Positions 1 to 11,072 of a stretch of DNA of 64,000 nt are shown in pieces (the first letter of the stretch is position 1; every line of letters begins with the position of its first letter). A program made the position numbers and the translations under genes. Below the pieces are notes generated by a model. It had not been told where the DNA came from. It saw only the letters and a program-made list of their open reading frames with translations, and did not search any database. This stretch comes from Macrotrachela quadricornifera (lineage: Eukaryota > Rotifera > Eurotatoria > Philodinida > Philodinidae): assembly GCA_022393335.1 (NCBI GenBank), contig JAJEKB010020821.1, forward strand, positions 210,065 through 274,064, in the 5' to 3' direction.

Positions 1-375
1 AAATACAACACTGATTTGTCTTTCGAAAAATTGTATTTGTCATTAACATTTATTTTTTCATTTGTAGATATTTTTCTTATGGAAATCAACTAAGAAGATT
101 TAAGTAATTTTTTTTAGCAATATTATTTTTAATTTAGATGATAGGGATCTGTACCTATAATATTCTTTTTTTTCGAGTTGCATATTGTCTTTTTTTTTTA
201 GAACCATCACCTCATACAGTAAACCAAAGACAATGGAGAACACACCGAAAACAACAAGCTCTCTCAACTTAATTATCTTTACTGCTTCCAACTGTAGAAC
301 AATTTCTAGTAACGAAAGGAGATAATCATAATGTTGTAAAAACAAGCGCCATTTATGTCCATGAGTGTCAGCCTA
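1..375. other. Gene-free AT-rich left edge
   Basis: No supported gene. A short minus-strand open frame near 100-345 could encode about 81 residues with one hydrophobic stretch, but it has no recognisable motif or splice context, so I treat it as chance. Confidence 0.4.
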
Positions 376-652
376 GTATTAGTATTTCATTAATTTAATG
401 CTAACTCTAATTCTTTTGTATAATGATCCTGAGGCAACAGTATTGCAACTTATACTGATTAATGTAATGTTAAAGCAATAGTTACATCTCTGAATGATAT
501 CAATAGTTCTGTATAAAAAACTATTGATATCAGTCAAAGATGGAAGCTTTGCTTTAACGTTACGTTAATCAATACAAACTGCGATACCTTTGTTTCAGGA
601 TCATTATACGAAAGTATTGATATTAACATTAAATAAATGAAATGCTAAAATT
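376..652. repeat. Imperfect foldback (inverted repeat) element
   Basis: The block at 381-480 reappears as its reverse complement at about 550-647, including the segment beginning ATAATGATCCTGAGGCAAC near 420 and its partner ending near 608. Divergence is roughly 15-20 percent by eye. A second exact inverted repeat (GATATCAATAG at 496-506 and CTATTGATATC at 521-531) sits in the loop. There is no coding capacity. It is probably an old non-autonomous DNA transposon; family and target duplication could not be assigned. Confidence 0.6.
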
Positions 653-679
653 AATCCAACACCCATATTTATATCACAA

Positions 680-945
680 AAATCAATCAGGAACTTCAAG
701 AAAAAGATTCAGACAAGAATTCAAGAAAATAAGAATCATGCAAGAATTGTAAGAAAAAAATAATCAGACAAGAAAACAAGAAGACAAGAATTTTGTCTGG
801 CAATGAATTTCTTGTCTCGCCAGACAAGATTCGGTCTATACGAATCTTGACAGAAGATCAAGATCTGTTTTTCCAGGCAAGATTCTTGTATAGAAGGAAT
901 AGTAAAAAGAATTTTGACTGAAAATCAAGAAATTCAAGAATCTGG
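680..945. repeat. Degenerate tandem repeat rich in AGACAAGAAT
   Basis: The stretch is built from imperfect copies of a roughly 10-14 bp unit around AGACAAGAATT, with some copies inverted (TTCTTGTCT). Purine-rich strand bias is obvious. No coding potential is seen; it looks like satellite-like or slippage-derived DNA. Confidence 0.5.
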
Positions 946-1770
946 AAAGATCGAGGACAAGATCGTCGATTAGTGATCGTGCTATCTTCACATCGATGTA
1001 CTATTCAAGAACTATCAAACTCACTACTCGCAAATTTGATTTTTAACGATCGACCAAAATGTTTCTTTCAACATTTTCTTTCCATTGGCATACAAACGTA
1101 AATATGATACAGAGTCACACGTGTCTTCGTATTCTTATCGGCGAAAACAGAAATTATTTTGCAAGTAACGTAACGTGCAAAGAGAAAGAACAGCTTCTTG
1201 TTTGAAGCGAATTTTGTAAAAGCAAAAAATAAAAGAGAGGTGACACTTTTTAGTTTCTTTACAGACGACTGAAGGTAAGATGCGTGTTTTTCTTTTTTTT
1301 TAACAACTCCAATCGAACAATATGGTTCGTATACAGAGTCGTCGTAGTACTCTAACTTAGGACATATTGTATGCAATATTGTTTTCGTAACAAAGAGCAA
1401 ATATCGTTCTTTGTCATTAAAAAAAATTTACGTACAAGACAGTGATTGCAGCGACACTTGTGATATTTCATCATTTCGTAATACAAAGAGTAGTATGCAT
1501 ATATTACTTTGATTAGCTTGCGCGTATCTAGTATATTTATATATATTTCTTCTGTGTTCTATCTTTGATTCGTAACTAATTCAGAATCTGTGAACATTAA
1601 CTACGTACATTTCCACATAAATTTCAACCAAAATTCTACGAAGTGTCTTCTTTCTTATTCCGATAAATGTTTATCAAGACTGAAGCTGGTGAAAACATCT
1701 CTATTAATGTAATCTCCTCCTCACGTTTTGTCCTATATTTAATATAAAAGATTTGCTTCGTAATTCTTAG

Positions 1771-2085
1771 ATTGGAACGTTAAAAACGATCAAAGATGTT
1801 AAAGAGAGAATTCGACAGATGAAAGGCATTTCTCTGGACCAGCAACTATTAGTTGATGAGGACGTTGAATTAGAGGACAATTAAAAACTTTCCGAGTGTG
1901 GTATTAACAATAGTCCTGCCGTCCATCTCCTTTCGATGCACACTGCAATGGGTGTTACAAATCATAAACCGACTAGTATATATTAGAAGTATTCAAAATC
2001 ATATCGCTACAAATATATGTCGATTTTTCATGTTTTAGAAGCTGATTGTCAAAACCGAGGATGGGGGTCGATTTACACCTAATGT
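1771..2085 (+). pseudogene. Ubiquitin-like domain relic
   Basis: Conceptual translation from 1771, directly after a TAG acceptor-like trinucleotide, gives a recognisable ubiquitin-fold middle segment: a KTIKDVKERI helix, the KGISLDQQLLV turn, a VELEDN strand, then KLSECGINNSPAVHLL. The frame is broken by TAA at 1882-1884, where ubiquitin-like proteins normally have a polar residue before the conserved K/T-L-S motif. A second start-like segment (LIVKTEDGG) follows an acceptor-like TTTTAG at about 2033-2038, suggesting a poly-ubiquitin-like or multi-exon ancestor. The reading is by eye and the fragment is short, but the order of conserved positions is convincing. It is most likely a decayed ubiquitin-like gene copy. 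Confidence 0.6.
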
Positions 2086-2089
2086 AATT

Positions 2090-3193
2090 TTGTTTTCGTT
2101 CTTTTTGTGTACTCAAAAAGTGAGTACACTATAGAATCGGTCAGTGCGTCTGGCCCTCCGTTTATCCGATAACTCTTCACAGATGCATCTGAATGAGCTG
2201 AAATTTTTTAAATAGAATGACCTTATCAATATCTCAGTCGAGTTCGAAGATGAGAATGATTCGTCAAGAAATGGCTGAGCTGTCGAAAAAATAGTCATTT
2301 TGACTCGACCATCCCTGAGGTGGGTACAGGAATTTTCCAAAAAAATTTTTTTTTGCTGACTAATTTAAAATATATATGAATCGACTCAGTTTTTAACGCT
2401 GATTCCGAATATGATATTAGTTTTTAATTAAGTTGCCGGTTTTTTTTGCAAAAAAAGCCTTTAAAGGGTCCTAATATAAGAAAATATGTGTCCTGAGACT
2501 AGTGTATCTACATATATCTCAGGTGACTAATAGTTTTGTGTGTCTAGATATCTAATAATCCAATGAAAAGGCCTAAGTTCGATATCTATTGATATTGGCA
2601 GGTCCCGTAGCGGTCCTTATTTGCGTATTTTTTCCTTGTTTTCTGAAGTTGTTCTTCTGCATATGTTCACATCAAAGTAGTGATGTGAGTAAATAAACTC
2701 ATTGCATAGAAATGGAAACTCAAAGTCAAACCGAAATGATATGAATACTTTTATCAATCTGTCCAAAAAATCATCATCTTTGAGCGCGCTAAGGAACTAC
2801 CCCTTAGGCCTTGTGGATGCCCTCTTTTCGCCCCATAGGACACGGCGGGGAGTTAGTGTCGGACGCTTTGTTCGTTCGCAAAAATGAAAACTTCTGTGCT
2901 CTACTTGAATTATACTTCTTTTTATAAACTCATATTGATTATGTCGAACTGTGGCACGAATTGTTGAGGATTATTTTCAAACGGTAAAAGACCATCATAA
3001 TGAATACTGTTGTAGTAAATACAAAATGCTAGGTTGTGCTTATCAGATTTGTATCCCATATATTTAAGATGACCGCCTGCTGTTTCTTCACTGAATCGAT
3101 CAACTAATTATTGTTAGCTTATGTTCATTGAAATATGACGCTTGTTTGTCGGATCACTGACAAACTGAACATACGAATAGATTGGACGAGATA
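2090..3193. other. Intergenic, no supported gene
   Basis: Two short open frames (2113-2340 minus, 2702-2887 plus) have no recognisable domain. The locally higher GC near 2790-2880 may mark a repeat fragment. Confidence 0.35.
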
Positions 3194-4105
3194 CACTCTA
3201 AAAAAAATAGGTGTTCTACCTAACTTTGAAGGTTTAGCACTGTTTTACGAAACGATTTTAATTTCCGTAGCATGAAAAACGTTTCGTAATTTTCATACAA
3301 AACCTTTTTAAGTTCCGAAAACTGAAGAAAGTTCTGAAGTTTTACTATGAAACCCTCTGGAAGTTTCATGCATCGTGTACTGAACTTCAGTAGATTCGCA
3401 TGTTTTGTACAAAACCGTTGACAGTTTCGTAACGGCATCTAAAAGCTCCATATAAGTTCTACGAAGTTATTCATAGTTTCATAAGTGTTTTAATAGTTCC
3501 GGACACATTGTACGAAACTAGGCATGGTTTCGTAACAGACATAGCAAACCATTACATCGTTTACGAAACTATGAACAGTTTCGTCTCATGTATGCTGAAC
3601 CTTTTGATGTTTTACGAAACCACCGATAGTTTGTGGAACAACTAAAAGTTCCGTATTTCTTATACGAATCTATCGAAAGTTTCGTAAAATATCGAAAGGT
3701 TCCGCATACATTGTACGAAACTGTTCATAGTTTCGTAAATGATGTAATGGTTCGGTATACCTGTTACGAAACCATGTCTAGTTTCGTACAATGTATCCGG
3801 AACTACTAGAGCACTCACGAAATTATGGATGGCTTTGTGAAACTTATACGGAACTTTTAGATACTGTTACAGAACTGTCAACGGTTTTGTACAAAAGATG
3901 CGAATCTGCTGAAGTTCAGTACGCCATGCACGAAACTTCTAGAGGGTTTCGCAATAAAACTGTGAAAATCTTTTCAATTTTCGGGGCGACGGTGAGGTTC
4001 TGTATGAAAATTACGAAACGATTTTCGTACCACGAAAATTAAAATCATTTTGTAAAACAGTGTCAAAACTGCAAAGTTCGGTAGAACACCTATTTTTTTA
4101 CAGTG
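3194..4105. mobile_element. Long inverted-repeat (foldback) element made of small palindromes
   Basis: The left end reads CACTCTAAAAAAAATAGGTG; the right end, in reverse complement, reads CACTGTAAAAAAATAGGTG. The two roughly 440-bp arms mirror each other around about 3650. Inside, the arms are a chain of short hairpins built on TACGAAAC and GTTTCGTA separated by a few bases, repeated about every 50-60 bp. The open frames on both strands (near 3220-3438 and 3791-4042) are mirror shadows of the same repeat, not genes. The left flank is TA and the right flank TG, so a TA target duplication is possible but not exact. No transposase is present. Confidence 0.7.
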
Positions 4106-4238
4106 TGCTAACCCAAATAAGTCTTGCATGAAGTATGTTTAGATGACTCATAGGAAGGTAGAAACAGCACTCAAGCATAGACCTTAAAAATTACAGATAC
4201 CGCAACGAAATAGTCTTAAGTAGTTATGAGGCATACTC

Positions 4239-4380
4239 TCTGATAGGTCTCAAAAAGTTGTACGTACTACTCCTGAGATAACCGTCGAAAAGTTACTAAT
4301 GGTACGCTCAGATTGTCCTCGAAAAGTAACTAATGATACGGAGAGGTAGCCCTCAAAAAGTTAACAATAGTACTGTCAAG
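4239..4380 (+). repeat. Four degenerate 34-bp tandem repeats
   Basis: Successive units share the core CTCRAAAAGTTACTAATGGTAC with a period of 34-35 bp, beginning near 4239, 4274, 4308 and 4342. A related, more degenerate array with the same AAAAGTTAC core lies near 53995-54095. No function can be assigned. Confidence 0.5.
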
Positions 4381-4986
4381 GATGCGTTAAAAACTTACAG
4401 AACCTTTTTGTTCACTACTCATTCACCGTTTTGTTTTGCCAGTGAGAGCTATATATATACGAGCGAATTCATAAAAAATTATCGTCAAATAGAGGATGTT
4501 TTAAGATTAAGTGTTTTGGCAAAAGTCTAGTCATATTGTGGAAGACATCCTGCACATCTGAATGCAGATGATTAAGTAAGGACTTTTTTTTATTAACTAT
4601 TATCTTAATTAATTAATTAATTGTATATAATTATAGGTTCGACGGCAACACTCCCTCTCTCAACATTTTCCAAAATCTTGTAAATTAATCGGTAAGTTTG
4701 CTGTATTCAATAAATGAGTTTCTTTTCTGTTATAGATTGATTTCAACATGGGATTCGTGGATATATTTACCATCTAATCTAGATTAACTTCGTCTTATTT
4801 CAAATCCGCCTTTGTATCAAAATCATGAGTAAGTTTCACTATAGAAAATAAACATACTCGTTTTCTCTTTTTAGGTCAACCCAATATGAGCTGTATGGGT
4901 AAGTTTATTTTATTATATAAAATTAATTCATTTACTCTTTATTGTAGACTAATTCGAGAAACTACTTGACGATTAAATATTATTTT
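4381..4986. other. Intergenic, no supported gene
   Basis: AT-rich sequence with several TAG acceptor-like and GTAAG donor-like sites (for example near 4690-4760 and 4828-4900) but no open coding exon that I can recognise. Confidence 0.3.
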
Positions 4987-5190
4987 TAACTGACGAGGGA
5001 AGCTCCAGAAGTATTCAAACAGTTTAGTCTCTGCTTTGCATCTGTAAGTCGATCTGATTTAGATATGAAAAGCTAAATAGAATTTGTGCAAATTTGCACT
5101 TAGCTTTTCATACCTAAATCAGATCGACTTGCAGATGCAAGGCAGAGACTAAACTGCTTGAATACTTCTGGAGCTTCCCTCGTCAGTTAT
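4987..5190. repeat. Near-perfect hairpin, about 88-bp arms
   Basis: The left arm begins AACTGACGAGGGAAGCTCC and the right arm ends with its reverse complement, GGAGCTTCCCTCGTCAGTT. The arms differ at only a few positions and are separated by a loop of about 28 bp around 5076-5103. It is non-coding and abuts the next element at 5196, so the two may have inserted one into the other. Confidence 0.75.
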
Positions 5191-5195
5191 TGGGT

Positions 5196-5380
5196 CGGTG
5201 ACAAAAAAGGTTCAGTGGCAATGAGCACGTACTAAACCTTTTTTTCCGTTGGTGTGAAAGGTTTAGTACGAAACCTTTCCCACGGAACCTTTTATTGCAG
5301 ATATTCAGAATTGGTTTTATACGAAACCAATAAAGGATCTTCCCGTGTATCGAGGGGAAGATCCTTTTTTTTGTAGAGTG
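5196..5380. mobile_element. Short element related to the 3194-4105 foldback
   Basis: The right end in reverse complement reads CACTCTACAAAAAAAAGG and the left end reads GGTGACAAAAAAGG. The interior contains the same GTACGAAACC and GGTTTAGTACG motifs seen in the 912-bp element at 3194. It is probably a smaller deletion derivative. The minus-strand open frame across it is a repeat shadow. Confidence 0.45.
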
Positions 5381-5491
5381 TTTGAACATGATGTACTCTC
5401 ACAGTTCGTCACTCTTGGGGTTTGGTGAGTGGTCGATGACGTGAATTAGAGACAGGGAACACGATAGAAATAGCAGGACACCGGATCCCTT

Positions 5492-7532
5492 CTATGGATC
5501 TTCATTATTTGCTGTGAAACAGATAACTTGATCGAATAAAGATGGTTTACAATCTGCCAGAAGTTCAAGGACTCGATTTGAAGTTCTTCCTTTGTTGACC
5601 ATCTTTTGCTTTTCCTTTCGAAGAGTCGGGTTAGAATAATATTCTGTTAGGAACAATAAGTATAGTTTGTGTTGAATAAAATCCGCAATCACTGTGGGAT
5701 TACTTCTCATTATTGTCAGCAATAGATTTGAGAAGTGAATATGAGTTAGTGCAGCTATTGATTTATAAGATGCAATGTTGGTTATTTCAGTATTTGTAGC
5801 ATCATGCTATCTATTAATGATACGAAAGATTTTGCGGTTTAATGCTTCAAGTTGTTGTTGTTTGCTGTAAGAAAGAGTTAGATAGATAGTAAGGGCGAAT
5901 GTAGGCATTTTATAATCTATAAGCAATATCCATGGACATCATTCTACAAGCCGATAAACGTTTGAATACTGCAATATTTTTATTGATTTTGGATTTAATA
6001 TATTCTATGTGATGGTTAAAGGATAGTTTGGCATCGAGAAACACACCCAGGTATTTAAATTTAGCTACATGATCTATCACATTATTTTTACAGATAATAT
6101 GAGAATTTTTTGGAGATACCATCCGATAGAATAATGTCCAATAAGTTTTCTTAAAATTAATTGGCTGCTTCCAGTTTAGAGCATACCTATACAAGTCGTT
6201 CATCACCTTGGTGATATGTCGAGCCAGAAGTGGGATGACTTTTTTGGATGACCATGTAGCTGAAGGTGAGACAATCACCGCCATATCATCTGCAAATAGG
6301 TGCTTGAAGTGAACGTTTGAAACTGAGGTTAAGATATCATGATGATAAACGATAAACAGAACAGGACCTATAGCTGACCCTTGCGGGACGCCTTTAGGCA
6401 AGGAAAAGGGAGTTGATTTAGTACCTTTGATTTCAATAAAAGCGGAACGCTCCACCAGATAATTTCGTAGCCAAGCAATGAAATAAATAGGACAGTTCAG
6501 ACGTTTTAGCTTTAAGCATAAGCCTTTGGACCATAACTGGTTAAATGCCGTTTTGAAATCAATGAATAAGGCCGCCGCAGCGGTATTAAGAGCGAGACCT
6601 TGGCCAATTTGATCCACGAATGATACGATGCGGGTCGACATATTATGCCCCGCCCGGAAACCTGTCTGTTCTTCTGGGAGTAATCCATTATCATCAATCC
6701 ATTTACAAAAGGACATTAAGAAAATTTTTTCGTTCAGTTTGGCAAAACATGGAATTAATGGGATGGGACGAGTATCGTTGATATCTACCATAGAAGTCCC
6801 AGATTTGGATAACAATATCATCCTAGCTATAAGCCAATGTTCAGGAAAATAGACATCTTGGGCTATGTAGTTAAAGCATGATGTAATAATTTTAACATGA
6901 TTTGAAGGTAATAACTTTATTATCTTATTTGAGATCCCATCTAAGCCTGTAGAAGTTTTATTCTTTAACGATGAAATGCAATTTTTGACATCAATATATT
7001 GGACCTGGAAATGTTGCAATCTAGTGTTTCTAATTTCTTCATCCAATTCTTGTTCGAATGTAGCGGCTTCAGCTTCTACGATAGAATTGTTGTTTTCGTG
7101 TTCGGCGAATTGTTCCATGTAAAAATTTTTCGCTATATTGCACATTTCCGTGGGACAAGTTATAGATGCGTCATTTTGAAGAATTCCATCGATTGGTGGT
7201 GAATTTGACGAGAAGCGCCGCTTCATTTTTTTTCAAAACTGTTTAATATCACAGGCATTTAGAGTTTTACAATAATCAGACCAGGTTCTTCGTTTATGTA
7301 AATATAATGCTTTTCGAATATACTGTGAATATAATTTTAATTGTAAGATGTGATACGGATGTTTGGTTTTCCTAATCCTGGATAAATAGCATCGTTTCTG
7401 TTTTATCATGGAAACGATTTGTGGTGGAATTGAAGGCTTATAGGAATTGCAAAATGATACGTACGTTAATCTCGATGCTACCAAGGATAGAAAGTGTTCA
7501 TAAAGACAGAAGAACTCTATTTTATTTGCCAT
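5492..7532 (-). pseudogene. LINE reverse transcriptase (ORF2 C-terminal part)
   Basis: The main open segment, 7226-5910, gives 438 residues with clear reverse transcriptase blocks: KTSTGLDGISNKI (finger), FIDFKTAFNQLW (first catalytic Asp), LPKGVPQGSAIGPVLF, and HLFADDMAVIV, the catalytic ADD box. These are followed by a thumb region and FKYLGVFLD. An upstream segment (7532-7233) is in the position of the endonuclease-RT linker. After 5910 the frame continues with a stop, then QQLEALNRKIFRII, the usual LINE C-terminal motif, another stop and a last piece to 5492. The FADD box is intact but the chain is split at least three times. It copies element RNA at the nicked target in live relatives; here it is a relic. 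Confidence 0.85.
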
Positions 7533-7619
7533 TATTGTACATAAGTTATCCTAGTAAGAAGATGTGAATGTAATGAATAATTCAAATAATAACCAGTAAG
7601 TCCGCTTAATTGGAACGAA

Positions 7620-8484
7620 GCGATCTTTTGATGCAACTGAAAGTGATGTTGACCATTTCACGGGACGATGATCGCTTCCAATAGAGGGAAGTACGGAAAA
7701 AGAGGCAGACGATATAGTATCAGGTACTATTATAAGATCTATAACTGCATTTGAACGTGTTGATGTAGGGACAAATTTGTTAACAATTTGTAAATCATTA
7801 TCATTTAACCATTCGAAGAATGCTCGTCCTTTTTGGTTAGCTGTTGTGTTGGATCAAGACGTATGTTTCGCGTTTAAATCACCAAGAAGAACTGTATTAG
7901 GGTTATGTCGTAGGATATCATTAAAGCGATCAAGTGGTAATGGCTCATTTGGTGGAGAATAGCACGATGCTAATTGAAATTTGTTTTGGGAAATCCCTAT
8001 CTCAAGAACTATAAGATTACGATCATTTTGAAATTCAGGCACACGGTGGACTGGGATGGAGCGGTGTGTTGCCACTAGTACTCCACCAAATGCGTTTGTG
8101 CCTTCTTGGTAAAAAATACGATAATTTTGTTAAATATGCTGAGAGAGATTTTAATGCTTTATTATTGTGTCTGGTTCCATTTAATACGATGATAGGAACG
8201 TAAATCGAATTTAGTACTTCCATTAAATCATGAAGATATAAATTAAGACTGTTTATATTCAATAATAAGAAGGACAACTCGCTTCTAACGTTCAGCATAT
8301 TTAGGGTTCGTTCTCGCCACTTTTCCCACTTCTTGAATAAGTTGTTTAATGTAGCAGGCATGGTCCATTCTGTAATAACATGTTGTAGGATTTTTATTTG
8401 TCTTTTAAAAAGATTAAGCAATCGTAATATTTGAGAATCTTTTTGAATAGGAATAAATGGGTTAGCATTAGCATTCATTATCAT
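7620..8484 (-). pseudogene. LINE apurinic/apyrimidinic-type endonuclease (ORF2 N-terminal part)
   Basis: Two overlapping open segments, 8484-8035 and 8075-7854, are in different frames and join at a frameshift near 8100. Recognisable endonuclease motifs are LLNINSL at the start, QLASCYSPP, LLGDLNAKH (catalytic Asp-Asn pair), and SIGSDHRPV (terminal catalytic His) read through a TGA near 7859. The start is likely the ATG at 8484 or 8478, just downstream of ORF1. In active elements this domain nicks the genomic target. At least one frameshift and one stop make it inactive. Confidence 0.75.
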
Positions 8485-8582
8485 TTATTTAAAGTGAATC
8501 ACTATTGGATACTGTCGTACTTTGAGAGCTTGCTCTCTCTCTGCATAAGTTGTTTGTATCATTAGCAAAATTTAGAAATTTA

Positions 8583-10054
8583 TTATATACGGGGGGCTAA
8601 AGCTTGTTTATTTGGTCCTTCAGCCTTCGTATAATGTTGGTTTGAGGTTTCCTTCAGAAGTGGACATATAACGTCGTTTATGCAAGATTTAATATTTATC
8701 ATATCATTCTTATAACAATTTATATTAGTATCGATTACGTTGAGTTTATTGTTCAGGTCCTCTTGTTGTTGTTTGATAAGCAGCATTGTGCTGTTTATTT
8801 GGTTTAACATGTTAATGATATCTAGTTGATGGACGCTGTTGGAATTGAAAGTAGAAGAACCAACATTTGTAAATGTTGTTGGTACAATTGTATCATTTCG
8901 GAAAAGAAATTTTTGTGTATCAGCGGACCATACTTGTTTCTGTTGTATGACACTTGTGTTTACTGGTACACTTAGTATTTTCGGTTGTTGATTCTTTTCC
9001 TTACGTTTTTCTAATTTTATTGGACAGCTTGGATTCCCTGCCATGTGTCCACTCCTGCAGTGTACACATTGAATAGGATTGTTACATTTGGGATTGTACG
9101 AGTGATGTTCAGCACATCGAAAGCATGTTGGATTATTTCTATTTGGGCAATGGGCAGCTATATGATCATCAAAGGCTTGACAATTGTAACATCTTAGTAC
9201 ACGTGTTGGTGGTGTATAAGGTTCTACTATAAAAGCAGTGTTATTATCATCAAGTAGAATACGTTTGGATTTAAGCATTGGTGCTAGTTCTTCGTATGAC
9301 GAAAAATCAACACGCACTTTGGATAAGGGACGTCCGCCTTGCCTATAGAGACGTACTGCACGTACAATTGAATGAAAATGATGTTTCAACTCATTACCAA
9401 ACACCTGTTCGTCTTATTGAGGAGGAACATTAAGAACAACAATTGAGTAAGATGATGGTATCTTATTGGGTAACTCTAATTTATATTCACTGCCACAGAT
9501 GGTATCGGGCCAATTTGCTTCAGACATAAGATATTCGAATTGTGTTGATGAGTTAGGATATAGTAAGAAACACATTTGATTATTCACTGTTTTAGAATAT
9601 CGCCCATATGTTAAATTCAATTTCAGTGATTTATTTAACTCTTTGATTATGATTAATTCCATAGTAGGGTATTTGTTAGGATCTTCCAATTTAATACGAA
9701 AGGATGGAAAATATTGACGTGATGAGTCACTACCACGGCGAATGGATGAGTCATTGTTGCCTTATTTGATTGTTGAAATGTATTAAAATATGAAGATGTT
9801 GTCACTGACGCTGTTGTTTTAGCCGATTTTTGTTGAATCTGGGCTTGCTGATATGCTTGTTGATTGATTAGTGTATTCTCACCAGGCGTATCTGACCGAT
9901 TTCGTTTTGGTGTATGGAGTGATGTTTCATATTCGTTTGGATGTTGAACAGATCGTTTTCGATTATACGAGCCGAGAGCCCGCTCATCGCTATCAATTTC
10001 ATACAATTCTACTGGATAAGGACCCTTAGCACTATTATTTTCAATAATACTCAT
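8583..10054 (-). pseudogene. LINE ORF1 / gag-like nucleocapsid protein
   Basis: Three consecutive minus-strand segments (10054-9653, 9689-9414, 9404-8583) form one broken ORF1. The first is polar and low-complexity, with a basic KRSVQHPNE stretch. The second and third carry a compact region before the zinc knuckles. The knuckles follow at about 9210-9020: CYNCQAFDDHIAAHC, CFRCAEHHSYNPKC and CVHCRSGHMAGNPSC, of CX2C...H...C type as in Jockey-like gags. The C-terminal part is predicted coiled coil (INMLNQINSTMLLIKQQQED). A frameshift near 9700-9730 and an in-frame TAA at about 9411 break it. The role is binding of element RNA. Confidence 0.8.
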
Positions 10055-10102
10055 CTTATTTACTAAATTAGTAATTTTAATTAAGTAATTCTGATTAAGT
10101 TA

Positions 10103-10712
10103 GAGACAAATTCCCTAATAACGACGGGAAATAATTCACATCTCTTGTTTGAGTCTGTTCGCAGCGGTTTTACACTCCACTGGAAATATTTTTATATTTG
10201 GATNNNNNNNNNNNNNNNNNNNNNNNNNNNNNNNNNNNNNNNNNNNNNNNNNNNNNNNNNNNNNNNNNNNNNNNNNNNNNNNNNNNNNNNNNNNNNNNNN
10301 NNNNNNNNNNNNNNNNNNNNNNNNNNNNNNNNNNNNNNNNNNNNNNNNNNNNNNNNNNNNNNNNNNNNNNNNNNNNNNNNNNNNNNNNNNNNNNNNNNNN
10401 NNNNNNNNNNNNNNNNNNNNNNNNNNNNNNNNNNNNNNNNNNNNNNNNNNNNNNNNNNNNNNNNNNNNNNNNNNNNNNNNNNNNNNNNNNNNNNNNNNNN
10501 NNNNNNNNNNNNNNNNNNNNNNNNNNNNNNNNNNNNNNNNNNNNNNNNNNNNNNNNNNNNNNNNNNNNNNNNNNNNNNNNNNNNNNNNNNNNNNNNNNNN
10601 NNNCAAGGATTATCCAAATATAAAAATATTTCCAGTGGAGTGTAAAACCGTTGCGAACGGACTCAAACAAGAGATGTGAATTATTTCCCGTCGTTATTAG
10701 GGAATTTGTCTC
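10103..10712. mobile_element. TA-flanked inverted-repeat element containing an assembly gap
   Basis: The sequence GAGACAAATTCCCTAATAAC starts at 10103 and its reverse complement ends at 10712. The arms are at least about 100 bp and nearly identical, each ending at the gap edge (ATATTTGGAT and ATCCAAATAT). TA dinucleotides flank both ends (10101-10102 and 10713-10714), consistent with Tc1/mariner-type target duplication. The middle is 400 Ns (10204-10603), so size and coding content are unknown. Open frames spanning the Ns are artefacts. Confidence 0.75.
10204..10603. other. Assembly gap of 400 Ns
   Basis: Undetermined bases. The gap falls in the loop of a near-perfect inverted repeat, a common cause of assembly collapse. 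The round length suggests an estimated, not measured, gap size. Confidence 0.95.
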
Positions 10713-10946
10713 TACTGCGCACGTGTACAATACACGTGTGCACTTATATAGAATATATGAAGAAGAGCAAAAGAAGGAAAAGAAAAGTGACTGACTTCTA
10801 TCGTGTAAAGTGACGAAGGAATATTAGAATATACTTGTTAATGTAAGAATTGATAAAAAACAAATGAGTGAAGTTAAATGCAAATTCCCGATAATTTAAA
10901 ATCATATTAAATTAACAAGAAACGACACCCAGTTTAATGCATTTTT

Positions 10947-11072
10947 AAGTACTTTAATCCACTTTTATGTACTTTAAAGGTACTTTAAGCTACTTTAAGG
11001 TACTTTAAGGTACTTTAAGATACTTTAAAGTACTTTAAAGTACTTTGAAATACTTTGAGGTACTTTAAACTA
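10947..11072 (+). repeat. Tandem GTACTTTAAG-type microsatellite
   Basis: About eleven imperfect copies of a 10-12 bp unit centred on TACTTTAAGG run from 10947 to 11072. The unit contains the palindromic core TACTTTAAAGTA in several copies, so the tract can form small hairpins. There is no coding role. Confidence 0.75.

Larger units (their letters stand above)
5480..10060 (-). mobile_element. Degenerate LINE (non-LTR retrotransposon), gag + AP-endonuclease + reverse transcriptase
   Basis: Read on the minus strand, the block has the order expected of an APE-type LINE: a zinc-knuckle ORF1 (about 10054-8583), an apurinic-endonuclease-like domain (about 8484-7620) and a reverse transcriptase (about 7532-5490). 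The domain set suggests the Jockey/I/R1 group; I cannot place it in a named bdelloid family. Each ORF is broken by stops or frame changes, so the copy should not be mobile by itself. The 3' end lies near 5480 without a clear poly-A tail. The 5' end lies next to the TA-flanked element at 10103. No target-site duplication was found. Confidence 0.85.

Noticed and set aside
2113..2340. Minus-strand 75-residue open frame
   Set aside because: No motif, no splice context, and it lies in repeat-like DNA.
3220..4042. Regularly spaced palindromic words that look like a CRISPR array
   Set aside because: The units are hairpins inside a mirrored transposon with no unique equal-length spacers and no cas genes; the DNA is eukaryotic.
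10136..10730. Several long open frames on both strands across the N block
   Set aside because: They consist almost entirely of undetermined bases; the real residues at the ends are mirror copies from the inverted repeat.
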